DNA of 64,000 nucleotides. Origin: PFJX01 sp031426735. Lineage in GTDB: Bacteria; Pseudomonadota; Gammaproteobacteria; Burkholderiales; Thiobacillaceae. The notes under the pieces were generated by a model. That model ran no database searches and was not told where the DNA came from. It saw only the letters and a list, made by a program, of their open reading frames with translations. Shown here in pieces: positions 32,814 through 42,187 of the stretch. The stretch covers positions 16,218 through 80,217 of the forward strand of contig JASJPK010000088.1 of assembly GCA_031426735.1 (NCBI GenBank). The letters run 5' to 3'. A program made the position numbers and the translations under genes. Numbering within the stretch: position 1 is the first letter of the stretch; every line of letters starts with the position of its first letter.

Positions 32814-33632
32814 ATGACCGATAGCGTACAAAGCAGCCGCCGGCACTGGACCCGCGCTGCCGCCGTCACTTGTGCCTTGCTGCTTGGCGCCTGCTCCAGC
32901 GCCCCTAAGCAGGGCGGCTGGTTTGCCCTGCGCTGGATGGAAAAGCCGGGTGCGCATGGCCCCTCCAGCCAAGTCCTGGAAAGCGACCAGTCGCGCTTCG
33001 AGCAGGTGCTGTCGTTCGACACCAAAGACGGCGACGAAAAATTCGCCCAGGTCAGCGGCCAGATCCGCGAAGGCGACGTGATCGCCTATCGCATGACCTG
33101 GCAGGACGCCTACCGCGACATCCTCATGCTCAAGCTGAACAAGGTGGGCTACCGGGTGTTCCGCTACGGCCACCTGGCCATCGCCGTGAACGACTCGGCC
33201 AACCCCGTCGGCTTGCGGGTGTTTTCCAGCGAGAGCTTCAAAGGGCCGAATCTGCGCGAGGACATCGCCAGCCTGCGCCAACACGATTTCGACATCTATC
33301 GTCTGGACAAATGGGAACGGGTAAACCGCGACCGTCTGCATGAATTCGTCGATGCCAGCATCCGCAAAGCCGGCAAATGGTATGGCTACGACTTCATGGG
33401 CATGTTCGGCCTGGCCAATTCCAACCTGCGTCCGACCGCACCGGAAAACATCGGCCACGACTACATCTGCTCGACCGTAGTGGTCGGCGCGCTCTACTAC
33501 GCCGGCCTGGAACTGGACGCGATCCAGCGCGACGGCCTGCTCGACCTGGTCACCCCAGCCCAGGTGGTCGATAGCCGCGGGCGTTTCTTCGTCGCCGACA
33601 AAATCGCGCTGGAAGCGGAAAGCGGCGACTGA
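32814..33632 (+). CDS. YiiX-like lipoprotein, permuted NlpC/P60 papain fold
   Basis: 272 residues. A lipoprotein signal peptide ends LLLGACSS (lipobox Cys28). The mature part has the circularly permuted papain layout of YiiX/DUF830 enzymes: GDVIAYRM early, FRYGHLAIAV with a candidate catalytic His, and YICSTVVVGALYYAG with the candidate Cys near the C-terminus. Such proteins act on lipids or peptides in the envelope; substrate unknown. It is followed by a hydrolase gene after 7 nt, so both are probably one operon. Confidence 0.75.
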   Translation: MTDSVQSSRRHWTRAAAVTCALLLGACSSAPKQGGWFALRWMEKPGAHGPSSQVLESDQSRFEQVLSFDTKDGDEKFAQVSGQIREGDVIAYRMTWQDAYRDILMLKLNKVGYRVFRYGHLAIAVNDSANPVGLRVFSSESFKGPNLREDIASLRQHDFDIYRLDKWERVNRDRLHEFVDASIRKAGKWYGYDFMGMFGLANSNLRPTAPENIGHDYICSTVVVGALYYAGLELDAIQRDGLLDLVTPAQVVDSRGRFFVADKIALEAESGD

Positions 33633-33639
33633 AACGGGA

Positions 33640-34470
33640 ATGCCGACCCAGTTGAAATACCTGCGCTGGTTGTTCGCGAGTCTGGCCTTTGGCTACCTGC
33701 TGATCTGCGCCGACGTTTACCTGAAACAAGACGCCCTGCTGTTCCCCGCGCCGGCACTGAACCGGCAACGCGCAGCCGGACTTGAACGCGACCATCCCGG
33801 CAGCGGCTTCAGGCTGAAGACCCGGGACGGCACCACGCTGCGCGGCTGGCTGGATGTGCCGGCCGGAACCGCGCCGCGCCCGTTGTTGCTGTATTTCGGC
33901 GGCAACAAGGACGAGGTTTCCGCCTGGATGCAGCTGCGCCATCACGCCCCGGACTGGGCCTGGGCGGCGCTGAATTACCGCGGCTACGGCGCCAGCGACG
34001 GCCACCCCTCGCAGACCGCATTGATCGCCGATGCACAGGCTCAGTTCGACGCCCTCGCCGCCGACCCGCGCATCGACCCGAAGCGGATCGTCGCGATCGG
34101 CCGCAGCCTGGGCTCCGGCGTCGCCGTGCAACTGGCGGCAAAACGGCCGCTGCAGGCGCTGATCCTGGTCACGCCTTACGACAGCATGCTCAGCGTCGCG
34201 GCAGAAAAATATCCCTGGTTACCGGTGCGCTGGATGCTGCGCCACCCGTTTGACTCCATCGCGCTCGCCCCCACCCTGCACCTACCGACGCAAATCCTGC
34301 TGGCGCAGCAAGACCTGCTCATCCCGCCCGCACACGGCGCTCGCCTCGCGGCCGCCTGGGGCACGCCGGTACAGCCCTTCCTGCTGCCCGGTGCCAACCA
34401 TCACGACATCCTGTTGCATCCGCGCTTCTGGCTGGATGTGCGGGGGTTTCTGGCGCAACTGGGAGGCTGA
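33640..34470 (+). CDS. Membrane-anchored alpha/beta hydrolase
   Basis: 276 residues. One N-terminal helix (about 8-26) anchors the protein. The hydrolase fold has the oxyanion region YFGGNKDE, NYRGYGASDG, the nucleophile elbow GRSLGSG and a C-terminal His in GANHHDILL; this resembles the YfhR/BEM46 peptidase-like family. Seven nt separate it from the YiiX-like gene. Confidence 0.82.
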   Translation: MPTQLKYLRWLFASLAFGYLLICADVYLKQDALLFPAPALNRQRAAGLERDHPGSGFRLKTRDGTTLRGWLDVPAGTAPRPLLLYFGGNKDEVSAWMQLRHHAPDWAWAALNYRGYGASDGHPSQTALIADAQAQFDALAADPRIDPKRIVAIGRSLGSGVAVQLAAKRPLQALILVTPYDSMLSVAAEKYPWLPVRWMLRHPFDSIALAPTLHLPTQILLAQQDLLIPPAHGARLAAAWGTPVQPFLLPGANHHDILLHPRFWLDVRGFLAQLGG

Positions 34471-34737
34471 AGCAGGCTTCACGTCACCCTGCTTTCGCCA
34501 TCGAACGCTCGACTCACGTAGCTATTTCATGGGTCCGAACACCCCACCCTTCACGTCTTTCGCAATCGATTTCCGGCTCGGGTAACCCGATTGAAACGGA
34601 ATCCATGTTCGTCAGGGCTTCCTGCAATAGAAAAATTGGCGCATCTCGGGTATGCGAAGAGCGCTGAAATGCGGTGAAAATACAACCGCTCTGGCGACGC
34701 CGGAGACTCGACCAATAAAATAATCAGGGATAAGCAA

Positions 34738-36597
34738 ATGCACGTCTTGAATCGCCTCCTGTTGGGCCATGCAATAAGAAAAACCATGCCCTGCTCAAGC
34801 GCCTTGCCGCTGGCCTGCCTGCTCCTCGGTCTGCACGCCGGCAACACATTGGCAGCGACGCCGACCGAGATCTACGCGCGTGCCAGCCAGGTCGTGCTGG
34901 TGCTGGAGGGGCGCAATGCCATAGGCGAAACACTGTTGCAGGCCAGCGCAACCGCCCTGGACGACGCTGTGGCCGTCACCCAATGCGATCTGTTGAGCGG
35001 CGCGGAAAAGTGGGTGGTGATCCAGGGGAAACGCGATTACGCGGCCTATCCGCACGAACGGGATGAAGCGCGCAACCTGTGCCGTCTCGATGTGCCGGGA
35101 CTGCGCGCCGCGCAGCCCGACATCGTGCCTCTGGAAGAGGTACGCATCGGTCAGCGCGTCTATGCCATCGGCAATGCGCTCGGACTGGGACTGAGCTTGT
35201 CCGAGGGCCTGGTCTCCGGCATTCGCGAGGTGAACGGCGAGTCCTTGATCCAGACTACCGCCGCGCTTTCCCCCGGTTCCGAAGGCGGCGCCCTGATTGA
35301 CGACCAAGGCCGCCTGCTGGGGTTGACCGACTATCGCAAGCGCGCTGGGCAGAACGTCAATTTCGCCGCGCCCGCCGTCTGGCTGCCGCAAATCGTCAGC
35401 CGTGCGGGCAACACCGACGCCGCCGCGAAATTGCGCCTTGAAGCGGCGCGGCTTGCCCGCGTCGAGGATTGGAAGGGCTTGCTCGATATCGCCGGAGATT
35501 GGACTCGCCTCCGGCCCGATTCGGACGAACCCTGGCTTTGGCTCGGCGCTGCGCACGATGGCTTGCAAGCGCATCAGGCCGCCATCGACGCTTTCGAGAA
35601 GGCGTTGGTGTTGGCACCGGACGCGTTGAACGTCACGTTGAGCCTGGCCCGCAACCGGCTGCGGCTGAAACAGTTCGACAAGACCCTGGAGCTGGTGCGT
35701 CCAGCCCTTGCGCTCAACCAGGAGAGCGCCGATTTATGGTTCGCCGCCGGCGTGGCCGAACTGGCGCTTGATCATGGCAAAGAAGCCGAACGCGCATTCG
35801 AAGCAACGGTGAAGCTGGAACCCTGGCATGCCGCAGCCTGGGGCCTTCTCTTCGAAATTGCCTTCAACCGCGGCGATTACCGCATGGCCCAGCAAGCGGC
35901 CTCTCATCTGACCGAGATCGATCCCGCACGCGCGAATTACTGGCTGCGGCTGGCGCAAGCGCACTTGAACCAGGGACGCCGGGCGCGCGCCATGCGGGCA
36001 ATCGAACATGCCGTCGCCATTGCGCCCGAGAGCGGCGATGTGCTGCTTCTACACGGCACCATTCAGGCCAGTATCGGTTTGGCTGGCCAAGCCATCGAAA
36101 CGCTCAAACGAGGACTCGCGGCCAAGCCCGCCAACCCCGCCTTCGGCTGGCGTCAGTTGGGCGATGTCTATTACCAGCGCTTACTGTTTCCAGAGGCGAT
36201 TGCCGCGCAACGCGAGGCAGTCCGTCTGGCGCCGAATCAACTGTCCTATCAGGCTGAACTCGGTGTGATGCTGAAAGATGGCGGCCAGGACGAAGCGGCG
36301 TTGGCGTTGTTTCAGGCATTGCGCGAGAAGGCGCCTCAAGATCCTTACGCTTGGCGCCAGATTGGTTTCGTGAATGGCCAACTGGGCCGTTACAGCGAAT
36401 CCATCGTCGCGCTCGAACAGTCTTTGCGTCTGGCCCCGGAACAGGCCAAGGCTTGGCACGCGCTCGGCGAAATCTACGCCAAGGCGGAGCGGCCGGAGGA
36501 CACGCGCAGGGTCTATCAACGTCTGCGCGGATTGAACGCAGAGCGGGCCGAACAGTTGTATCAGGCCTATTTGCGCCCGCTGGAGGTGCAGCCATGA
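34738..36597 (+). CDS. Trypsin-like pseudoprotease with C-terminal TPR array
   Basis: 619 residues: a signal peptide (ending NTLAA), an HtrA-like trypsin domain (about 42-220) and a TPR superhelix (about 235-600). Aligned with the next gene's protein, every triad residue is changed: His in VTNCHV is Asp84 (VTQCDL), Asp in ERDLC is Asn113 (ARNLC), Ser in GSSGG is Glu182 (GSEGG). The fold motifs AIGNALGLGLSLSEGLVSGI and LSPGSEGGAL are otherwise kept, so the domain is under selection as a non-enzymatic unit. No PDZ domain. A second ATG at 34786 is a possible start. Its stop overlaps the start of the next gene (ATGA). A periplasmic scaffold or inhibitor of its partner is a fair guess. Confidence 0.85.
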   Translation: MHVLNRLLLGHAIRKTMPCSSALPLACLLLGLHAGNTLAATPTEIYARASQVVLVLEGRNAIGETLLQASATALDDAVAVTQCDLLSGAEKWVVIQGKRDYAAYPHERDEARNLCRLDVPGLRAAQPDIVPLEEVRIGQRVYAIGNALGLGLSLSEGLVSGIREVNGESLIQTTAALSPGSEGGALIDDQGRLLGLTDYRKRAGQNVNFAAPAVWLPQIVSRAGNTDAAAKLRLEAARLARVEDWKGLLDIAGDWTRLRPDSDEPWLWLGAAHDGLQAHQAAIDAFEKALVLAPDALNVTLSLARNRLRLKQFDKTLELVRPALALNQESADLWFAAGVAELALDHGKEAERAFEATVKLEPWHAAAWGLLFEIAFNRGDYRMAQQAASHLTEIDPARANYWLRLAQAHLNQGRRARAMRAIEHAVAIAPESGDVLLLHGTIQASIGLAGQAIETLKRGLAAKPANPAFGWRQLGDVYYQRLLFPEAIAAQREAVRLAPNQLSYQAELGVMLKDGGQDEAALALFQALREKAPQDPYAWRQIGFVNGQLGRYSESIVALEQSLRLAPEQAKAWHALGEIYAKAERPEDTRRVYQRLRGLNAERAEQLYQAYLRPLEVQP

Positions 36598-38918
36598 AGC
36601 CCGCCTTGACCTTGCATGCATTCTTGCTGGCGGCCAGCTTGCCGGCCTGGGCGGGGGAGGCTGAGGATGTCTTTCAGCGAACCCGGGACGCGGCTGTCAG
36701 CATCGAAGCCCGCGATGAGCAGCAGCGCCCCGATGGGCAGGGCAGCGGCGTCGTGATCGGGCCGGAACAAGTTGTCACCAACTGCCATGTCATCGACGAA
36801 GCGAGCAGCCTGATCGTGACCTGGCGGGGCAAAGGCATGGTGGCGAGCGCACTACGCCGCGATCCGGAGCGCGATCTTTGCCTGCTCGCCGTTCCGGGCC
36901 TGACGGCCCAACCGGTCGTTTTGCGCAAACGCGCGGATTTACGCGTCGGTGAAAGCGCTTACGCAATTGGCAACCCGCTGGGATTGGAACTTTCAGTGAG
37001 CGCCGGACTGGTTTCCGCGTTGCCTCCGCTCGAACGCACCGCGCGTATCTACACCAGTGCGCCGCTCTCCCCCGGCTCCAGCGGCGGCGGCCTGTTCGAT
37101 AGCAAGGGCCGCTTGATCGGCATCACCTCAGGGATTTTTCACTACGCCCAGAACTTCAACATCGCCGCGCCGGCCGACTGGGTTGAGGCATTATCGCAAC
37201 GAGGACAACCGATTCCGCCTGCCGCCGCCCTACCAGCGCCCGAACCGGACTGGAACGCCGAGTCGGAGCGTCTGTATACGCAAAAGGACTGGGCCGGGAT
37301 GCATCGCCTCTCCGAGCGCTGGCTGGCCGCCTACCCCACTTCGGCACTGGCCTTGGTCAGCCGTGGCAGCGCGTTGGAGCGTCAGGGCAAACTCGATGAG
37401 GCGATGCGCGATTTTCAAGCCGCTGCGGCAAGAGATCCGCTCCTGTCTATTGCCCTCGGCGACCAGGCCGTCGTTTTAATCGCGCAGAAACGGATTGCCG
37501 AGGCGCGGGCGGTGCTGCAACGGTTTCTGACCATCACCCATGGGCAAGATTCCATGGGATGGGCTTTGCTCGGCGAAGTCGAATTCAACAGCGGCCAACT
37601 CGACGCGGCGCGCGCGGCCTACGAGTCCGCCGTCAAGCTCAGCCCCGACCATCCAGGTTACCGGTCATCGATAGGCTCTATCCAGTTCAAACAAAACGAC
37701 CTCGCTGGCGCCGAAAAATCCTATCGCCAGGCACTGCGCCTGAAGCCGGACGACCCGGACACCCGCAAACGCCTCGCCGAACTGCAATTACGCCTGGGCA
37801 AGGGCGCTGAAGCGGCCGATCTGCTGGGTGCGCAGGCGGCCAGCAACCCGGAGGATGTGGGTAATTTGATCAATCTTGGCATTGCCGAGCAAAAACGCGG
37901 TCGCATGTCCGAGGCGGAAAGCGCCTGGCGAAAAGCTCTGGTACTGGACCCGAAAGCAGTGGATGCCTGGGCTAACCTGGGCTGGCTCCACTTAACTCTG
38001 GGTCGACTGGAAGAAGCCGAGGCAAGCCTGCTCAAAGCAGTGCAACTGGAGCCGCTAAACCCCCATGCCAGGAACAATCTCGCCAGCACGCAAGCGCAGC
38101 GCGGCCGGCTTGCGGAAGCCGAAGAGAACTTTCGCCTCCTGACCGATATCACCCCGAACAATCCGCAGGCCTGGTGGCAACTGGCCGATGTGCGTATGCG
38201 GCAAGAACGCTTTGTGCAGGCTGCCACGGCGTGGAAACGGGTCACCAAGCTCGCGCCCGACAAGGCGGGAGCTTGGACCGCGTTGGCCCATGCTCGTTAT
38301 TTTCTCGGGCGGGACGAAGACGCGCTGGAATCCGCGCAAAGCGCGATTGACCTGGAACCCAGAAACTCCGACGCCCTGTTGGTGCTCGCCGCCGTGCATG
38401 GCAGACGCGGTGAGCATCCTAAGGCGATCGAATACCTGGATAAGGCCATCAAATTGAATCCCGGATCACCTAACGCCTGGAGCAACAAAGGATATGCGCT
38501 ACTCAAAATGGGCCGCACCCCCGAAGCGGTCAAGGCATTCGAGACCGCCATCCGTCTGCAAGCTGATTTTTCCAATGCCTGGACCAATCTAGGCGAGGCG
38601 TACTTGCGCCAGGGGAAATTGGGTCTGGCGATTCAAACCCTTGAACACGCTATCGAACTGACGCCCACCGCGCTGGATTCGCGGCGATTTCTGGTCGACG
38701 CGTACACGCAGATGAAGATGCCCGCCCTTGCCCGCGCACATCTCGAACAGGCCACGCGCATCGCTCCGCGACATGCCCCGCTGTGGCGTCGTCTGGCCGA
38801 GGTGTACATGGAACTTGGCGACAAGACTGCCGCCTCGAAGGCCATCGATCGACTTGAACTGCTCGACCCGGTGGCGGCCAACTCTCAGCGCAAACACTGG
38901 GGGAAACGGTTGCGGTAG
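36594..38918 (+). CDS. Trypsin-like serine protease with long TPR array
   Basis: 774 residues: a signal peptide (AWA cleavage), an HtrA-like trypsin domain with intact triad His65 (VVTNCHV), Asp94 (ERDLC) and Ser163 (SPGSSGGGLF), then about 14 TPR units (roughly 215-760) with regular 34-residue spacing such as ALVLDPKAVDAWANLGWLHL. No PDZ domain. The TPR array takes the place of PDZ as substrate or partner binder. ATG overlaps the stop of the pseudoprotease gene by 4 nt; the two proteins share sequence throughout the protease domain and arose by duplication. The open frame before this ATG is only a shadow of the upstream gene. Confidence 0.88.
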   Translation: MKPALTLHAFLLAASLPAWAGEAEDVFQRTRDAAVSIEARDEQQRPDGQGSGVVIGPEQVVTNCHVIDEASSLIVTWRGKGMVASALRRDPERDLCLLAVPGLTAQPVVLRKRADLRVGESAYAIGNPLGLELSVSAGLVSALPPLERTARIYTSAPLSPGSSGGGLFDSKGRLIGITSGIFHYAQNFNIAAPADWVEALSQRGQPIPPAAALPAPEPDWNAESERLYTQKDWAGMHRLSERWLAAYPTSALALVSRGSALERQGKLDEAMRDFQAAAARDPLLSIALGDQAVVLIAQKRIAEARAVLQRFLTITHGQDSMGWALLGEVEFNSGQLDAARAAYESAVKLSPDHPGYRSSIGSIQFKQNDLAGAEKSYRQALRLKPDDPDTRKRLAELQLRLGKGAEAADLLGAQAASNPEDVGNLINLGIAEQKRGRMSEAESAWRKALVLDPKAVDAWANLGWLHLTLGRLEEAEASLLKAVQLEPLNPHARNNLASTQAQRGRLAEAEENFRLLTDITPNNPQAWWQLADVRMRQERFVQAATAWKRVTKLAPDKAGAWTALAHARYFLGRDEDALESAQSAIDLEPRNSDALLVLAAVHGRRGEHPKAIEYLDKAIKLNPGSPNAWSNKGYALLKMGRTPEAVKAFETAIRLQADFSNAWTNLGEAYLRQGKLGLAIQTLEHAIELTPTALDSRRFLVDAYTQMKMPALARAHLEQATRIAPRHAPLWRRLAEVYMELGDKTAASKAIDRLELLDPVAANSQRKHWGKRLR

Positions 38919-38975
38919 GACGACTGACTTCGCTCCGAAAACCGTTACGGCAGTGCCGGCATTCGCCCAAGGCCG

Positions 38976-39010
38976 GCTGCAGCCAGGCTGATTCGTAGCC
39001 TGGCTGCAGC
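38976..39010. repeat. Perfect 14-bp inverted repeat (GTAGCCTGG family)
   Basis: GCTGCAGCCAGGCT and AGCCTGGCTGCAGC face each other across 7 nt. The following GCGCAGCGAAATCCGGGG belongs to the same widespread repeat type. No T run, so not a clear terminator. Confidence 0.7.
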
Positions 39011-39091
39011 GCAGCGAAATCCGGGGCCTTAGACCGACATGCCGCGCCGCGGCCAGCCATTACAATTCGCTCTCCTTGCGCTCCACCAGGC

Positions 39092-39502
39092 ATGCATAAC
39101 ATGAGCAGCAACACGATCACCGCGCGGGTGGCCTTTTCATTCCAGGCCGCGTCCTACGAACTCGAATCCAGCATCGATCTGGATCGCTGCCTCGGTGAGG
39201 AGGCGCCGAACTTCCATCTGCTACTGGCCCGGGCTTCCGGGATCGATCCCTACTCCTATCTGTATGAAGTGCTGGAGTCGCACGAGATTGAGTTTTCGCA
39301 GCCTACGGGAGTCGCGGTGCATAGCTGCCGCGACGGGACGTTCGACTGGTCCCGCTTCCAGCAGGATGCGCGCGAAGCGGCGGACCTGCAGGTAGTCGGG
39401 CAGATCGCGCAACGGCTGCTGGGTGTGTCCGACCTGGACGCGCGTGCCGATCTCAAGGACGCATTGCTGGCAGCGTATCGGGCCGGCAAGGCGACGGCTT
39501 AG
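39092..39502 (+). CDS. Conserved-looking protein of unknown function, 136 residues
   Basis: An acidic soluble protein without signal peptide or membrane segment. Its opening RVAFSFQAASYELESSIDLD suggests a beta strand pair then helices (YEVLESHEIEF, LKDALLAAYRAGK). No family could be named. A second ATG three codons on is an alternative start. Codon use is like its neighbours. It ends 32 nt before the DUF3079 gene, so both may be co-transcribed. Confidence 0.65.
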   Translation: MHNMSSNTITARVAFSFQAASYELESSIDLDRCLGEEAPNFHLLLARASGIDPYSYLYEVLESHEIEFSQPTGVAVHSCRDGTFDWSRFQQDAREAADLQVVGQIAQRLLGVSDLDARADLKDALLAAYRAGKATA

Positions 39503-39534
39503 CGTGGATGGCGTGCCGGGCTACGCCCGTTGAC

Positions 39535-39774
39535 ATGGCGAAGAAGAAATTCCCTTTGCACCCGAAGCATCCCGAGCGCATCTGCTGGGGCTGCGACAAG
39601 TATTGCCCGGCGGATTCGCTGATGTGCGGCAACGGTTCCGGCCGCACCGAGCATCCCGTCGAGGCGCTGGGCGAGGATTGGTACACGTGGGGCGATTGGG
39701 CCGAGGATTTCGCGGCGGATGCGGAAAAAATTGCGGACCCGTCAGCCGGAACGCCCGCCAGTCATAAGAAGTAA
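39535..39774 (+). CDS. DUF3079 family small cysteine-rich protein
   Basis: 79 residues, starting MAKKKFPLHPKHPERICWGC. The CWGCDKYC cluster with a later Cys and His (MCGNGSGRTEHP) and the WYTWGDW motif are those of DUF3079, whose function is unknown; the cysteines suggest a metal site. An upstream in-frame ATG (39508) lacks family similarity and is not used. Confidence 0.8.
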   Translation: MAKKKFPLHPKHPERICWGCDKYCPADSLMCGNGSGRTEHPVEALGEDWYTWGDWAEDFAADAEKIADPSAGTPASHKK

Positions 39775-39786
39775 ATCGGCCGCACC

Positions 39787-40143
39787 CTACGGGTTCAGTT
39801 CCGCCCATTCTTCATCGGTGAACAGGCGCGAGCGCGTGTGGAAGGCTTTGCCTTCCGGCCCCTCCAGCGAGAAGGTGCCGCCGGTTCCCTCGATCACATC
39901 GATGATGAGCTGGGTGTGCTTCCAGTATTCGTATTGCGCTTTGCCGATAAAGAACGGGCAGCCGCCGATGTCGCCGAGATATTCATCGCCGGCGCCGATG
40001 GTGATCTCGCCGGGAAGAAAGCAGTTGGCGGCGCTGTTGTCGCAACAGCCGCCGGACTGGTGAAACAGCAGCGGACCATGTTTCCGCCACAGAAAATCAA
40101 TCAGTTCGAGCGCGGCGGCCGTGGCAATGACCTTGTCTACCAT
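39787..40143 (-). CDS. DUF779 family protein
   Basis: 118 residues, soluble. The conserved SGGCCDNSAANCF and DIGGCPFFI cysteine motifs mark DUF779, a family typically next to AldB/ExaC-type aldehyde dehydrogenases; its function is not established, and the cysteines may bind metal. AGGAGACGTAT supplies the ribosome site. A terminator-like hairpin sits immediately upstream, between it and the dehydrogenase gene. Confidence 0.85.
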   Translation of the reverse strand: MVDKVIATAAALELIDFLWRKHGPLLFHQSGGCCDNSAANCFLPGEITIGAGDEYLGDIGGCPFFIGKAQYEYWKHTQLIIDVIEGTGGTFSLEGPEGKAFHTRSRLFTDEEWAELNP

Positions 40144-40158
40144 ATACGTCTCCTGAAC

Positions 40159-40182
40159 AAAAACGGGGCGGTTGCCCGCCCC
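40159..40182 (-). terminator. Terminator or attenuator before the DUF779 gene
   Basis: On the minus strand GGGGCGG-GCAA-CCGCCCC is followed by GTTTTT. It ends the aldehyde dehydrogenase transcript and lies 16 nt from the DUF779 ATG, so the same hairpin can set the ratio of the two products. Confidence 0.75.
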
Positions 40183-40210
40183 GGTGAATCACGCGTTGAA
40201 TATCCGAATC

Positions 40211-40357
40211 AGGTCGGCAATACCCGCAAGGAGTACGCCGGATTCGAACGCGCCAAGGCGCTACGACTCCGCCGCCCTTTGCCGACGATCCTCGCGCGGC
40301 GGGATTCTTTGCCGCTTCATGCATAAAGCAATCGGCGGGAAGGGATTCCCGCCCTAC
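40211..40357. repeat. GTAGGTCGGCAAT-type repeat block
   Basis: AGGTCGGCAATACCCGCAAG at one end and GGGATTCCCGCCCTAC at the other, with internal arms, resemble the two blocks after rsgA (55608-55824). It lies between the aldehyde dehydrogenase gene and the DUF779 hairpin. Confidence 0.65.
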
Positions 40358-40382
40358 GACCCAATGCAACCCGGAGCGCAGC

Positions 40383-41903
<1,521 letters not shown>

Positions 41904-41973
41904 GTCGGTTCCTTCAAGATGATTGATTGGTCTAGGTATCGATTGAGCTATGTGCCGCAATCACTCGCTGTTC

Positions 41974-41989
41974 TGCAAGGGACGTGCCA
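41974..41989 (-). promoter_or_regulatory. Sigma-54 (-24/-12) promoter of the aldehyde dehydrogenase gene
   Basis: On the minus strand TGGCAC-GTCCC-TTGCA agrees exactly with the consensus TGGCACN5TTGCW. It points at the dehydrogenase gene and lies in the intergenic region shared with an activator carrying the sigma-54 contact motif. Confidence 0.88.
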
Positions 41990-42060
41990 GCGCAGAATTT
42001 CTCCCAACCTATTGATTTAACTGGAACAAGCAAGCTTACGAGACGACCGCTGGCGGCCGT

Positions 42061-42098
42061 TGACACGTCCCGCTTTGGCGCACTGTCCCGAAATGACA
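42061..42098. promoter_or_regulatory. Candidate upstream activator site for the AcoR-type regulator
   Basis: TGACACGTCCCG (42061-42072) and TGTC-N7-GACA (42084-42098) share TGACA and GTCCCG elements. They lie about 85-110 nt upstream of the sigma-54 promoter, a usual distance for an enhancer site. Confidence 0.4.
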
Positions 42099-42187
42099 CA
42101 CTCGTCGCGCTGACCTGGCAGTTAGCCTTGCCGCAACGCGGCGAAGTCGTATAGTGCGGAACGATGTTGTTGCAGGAAGGAGACACG

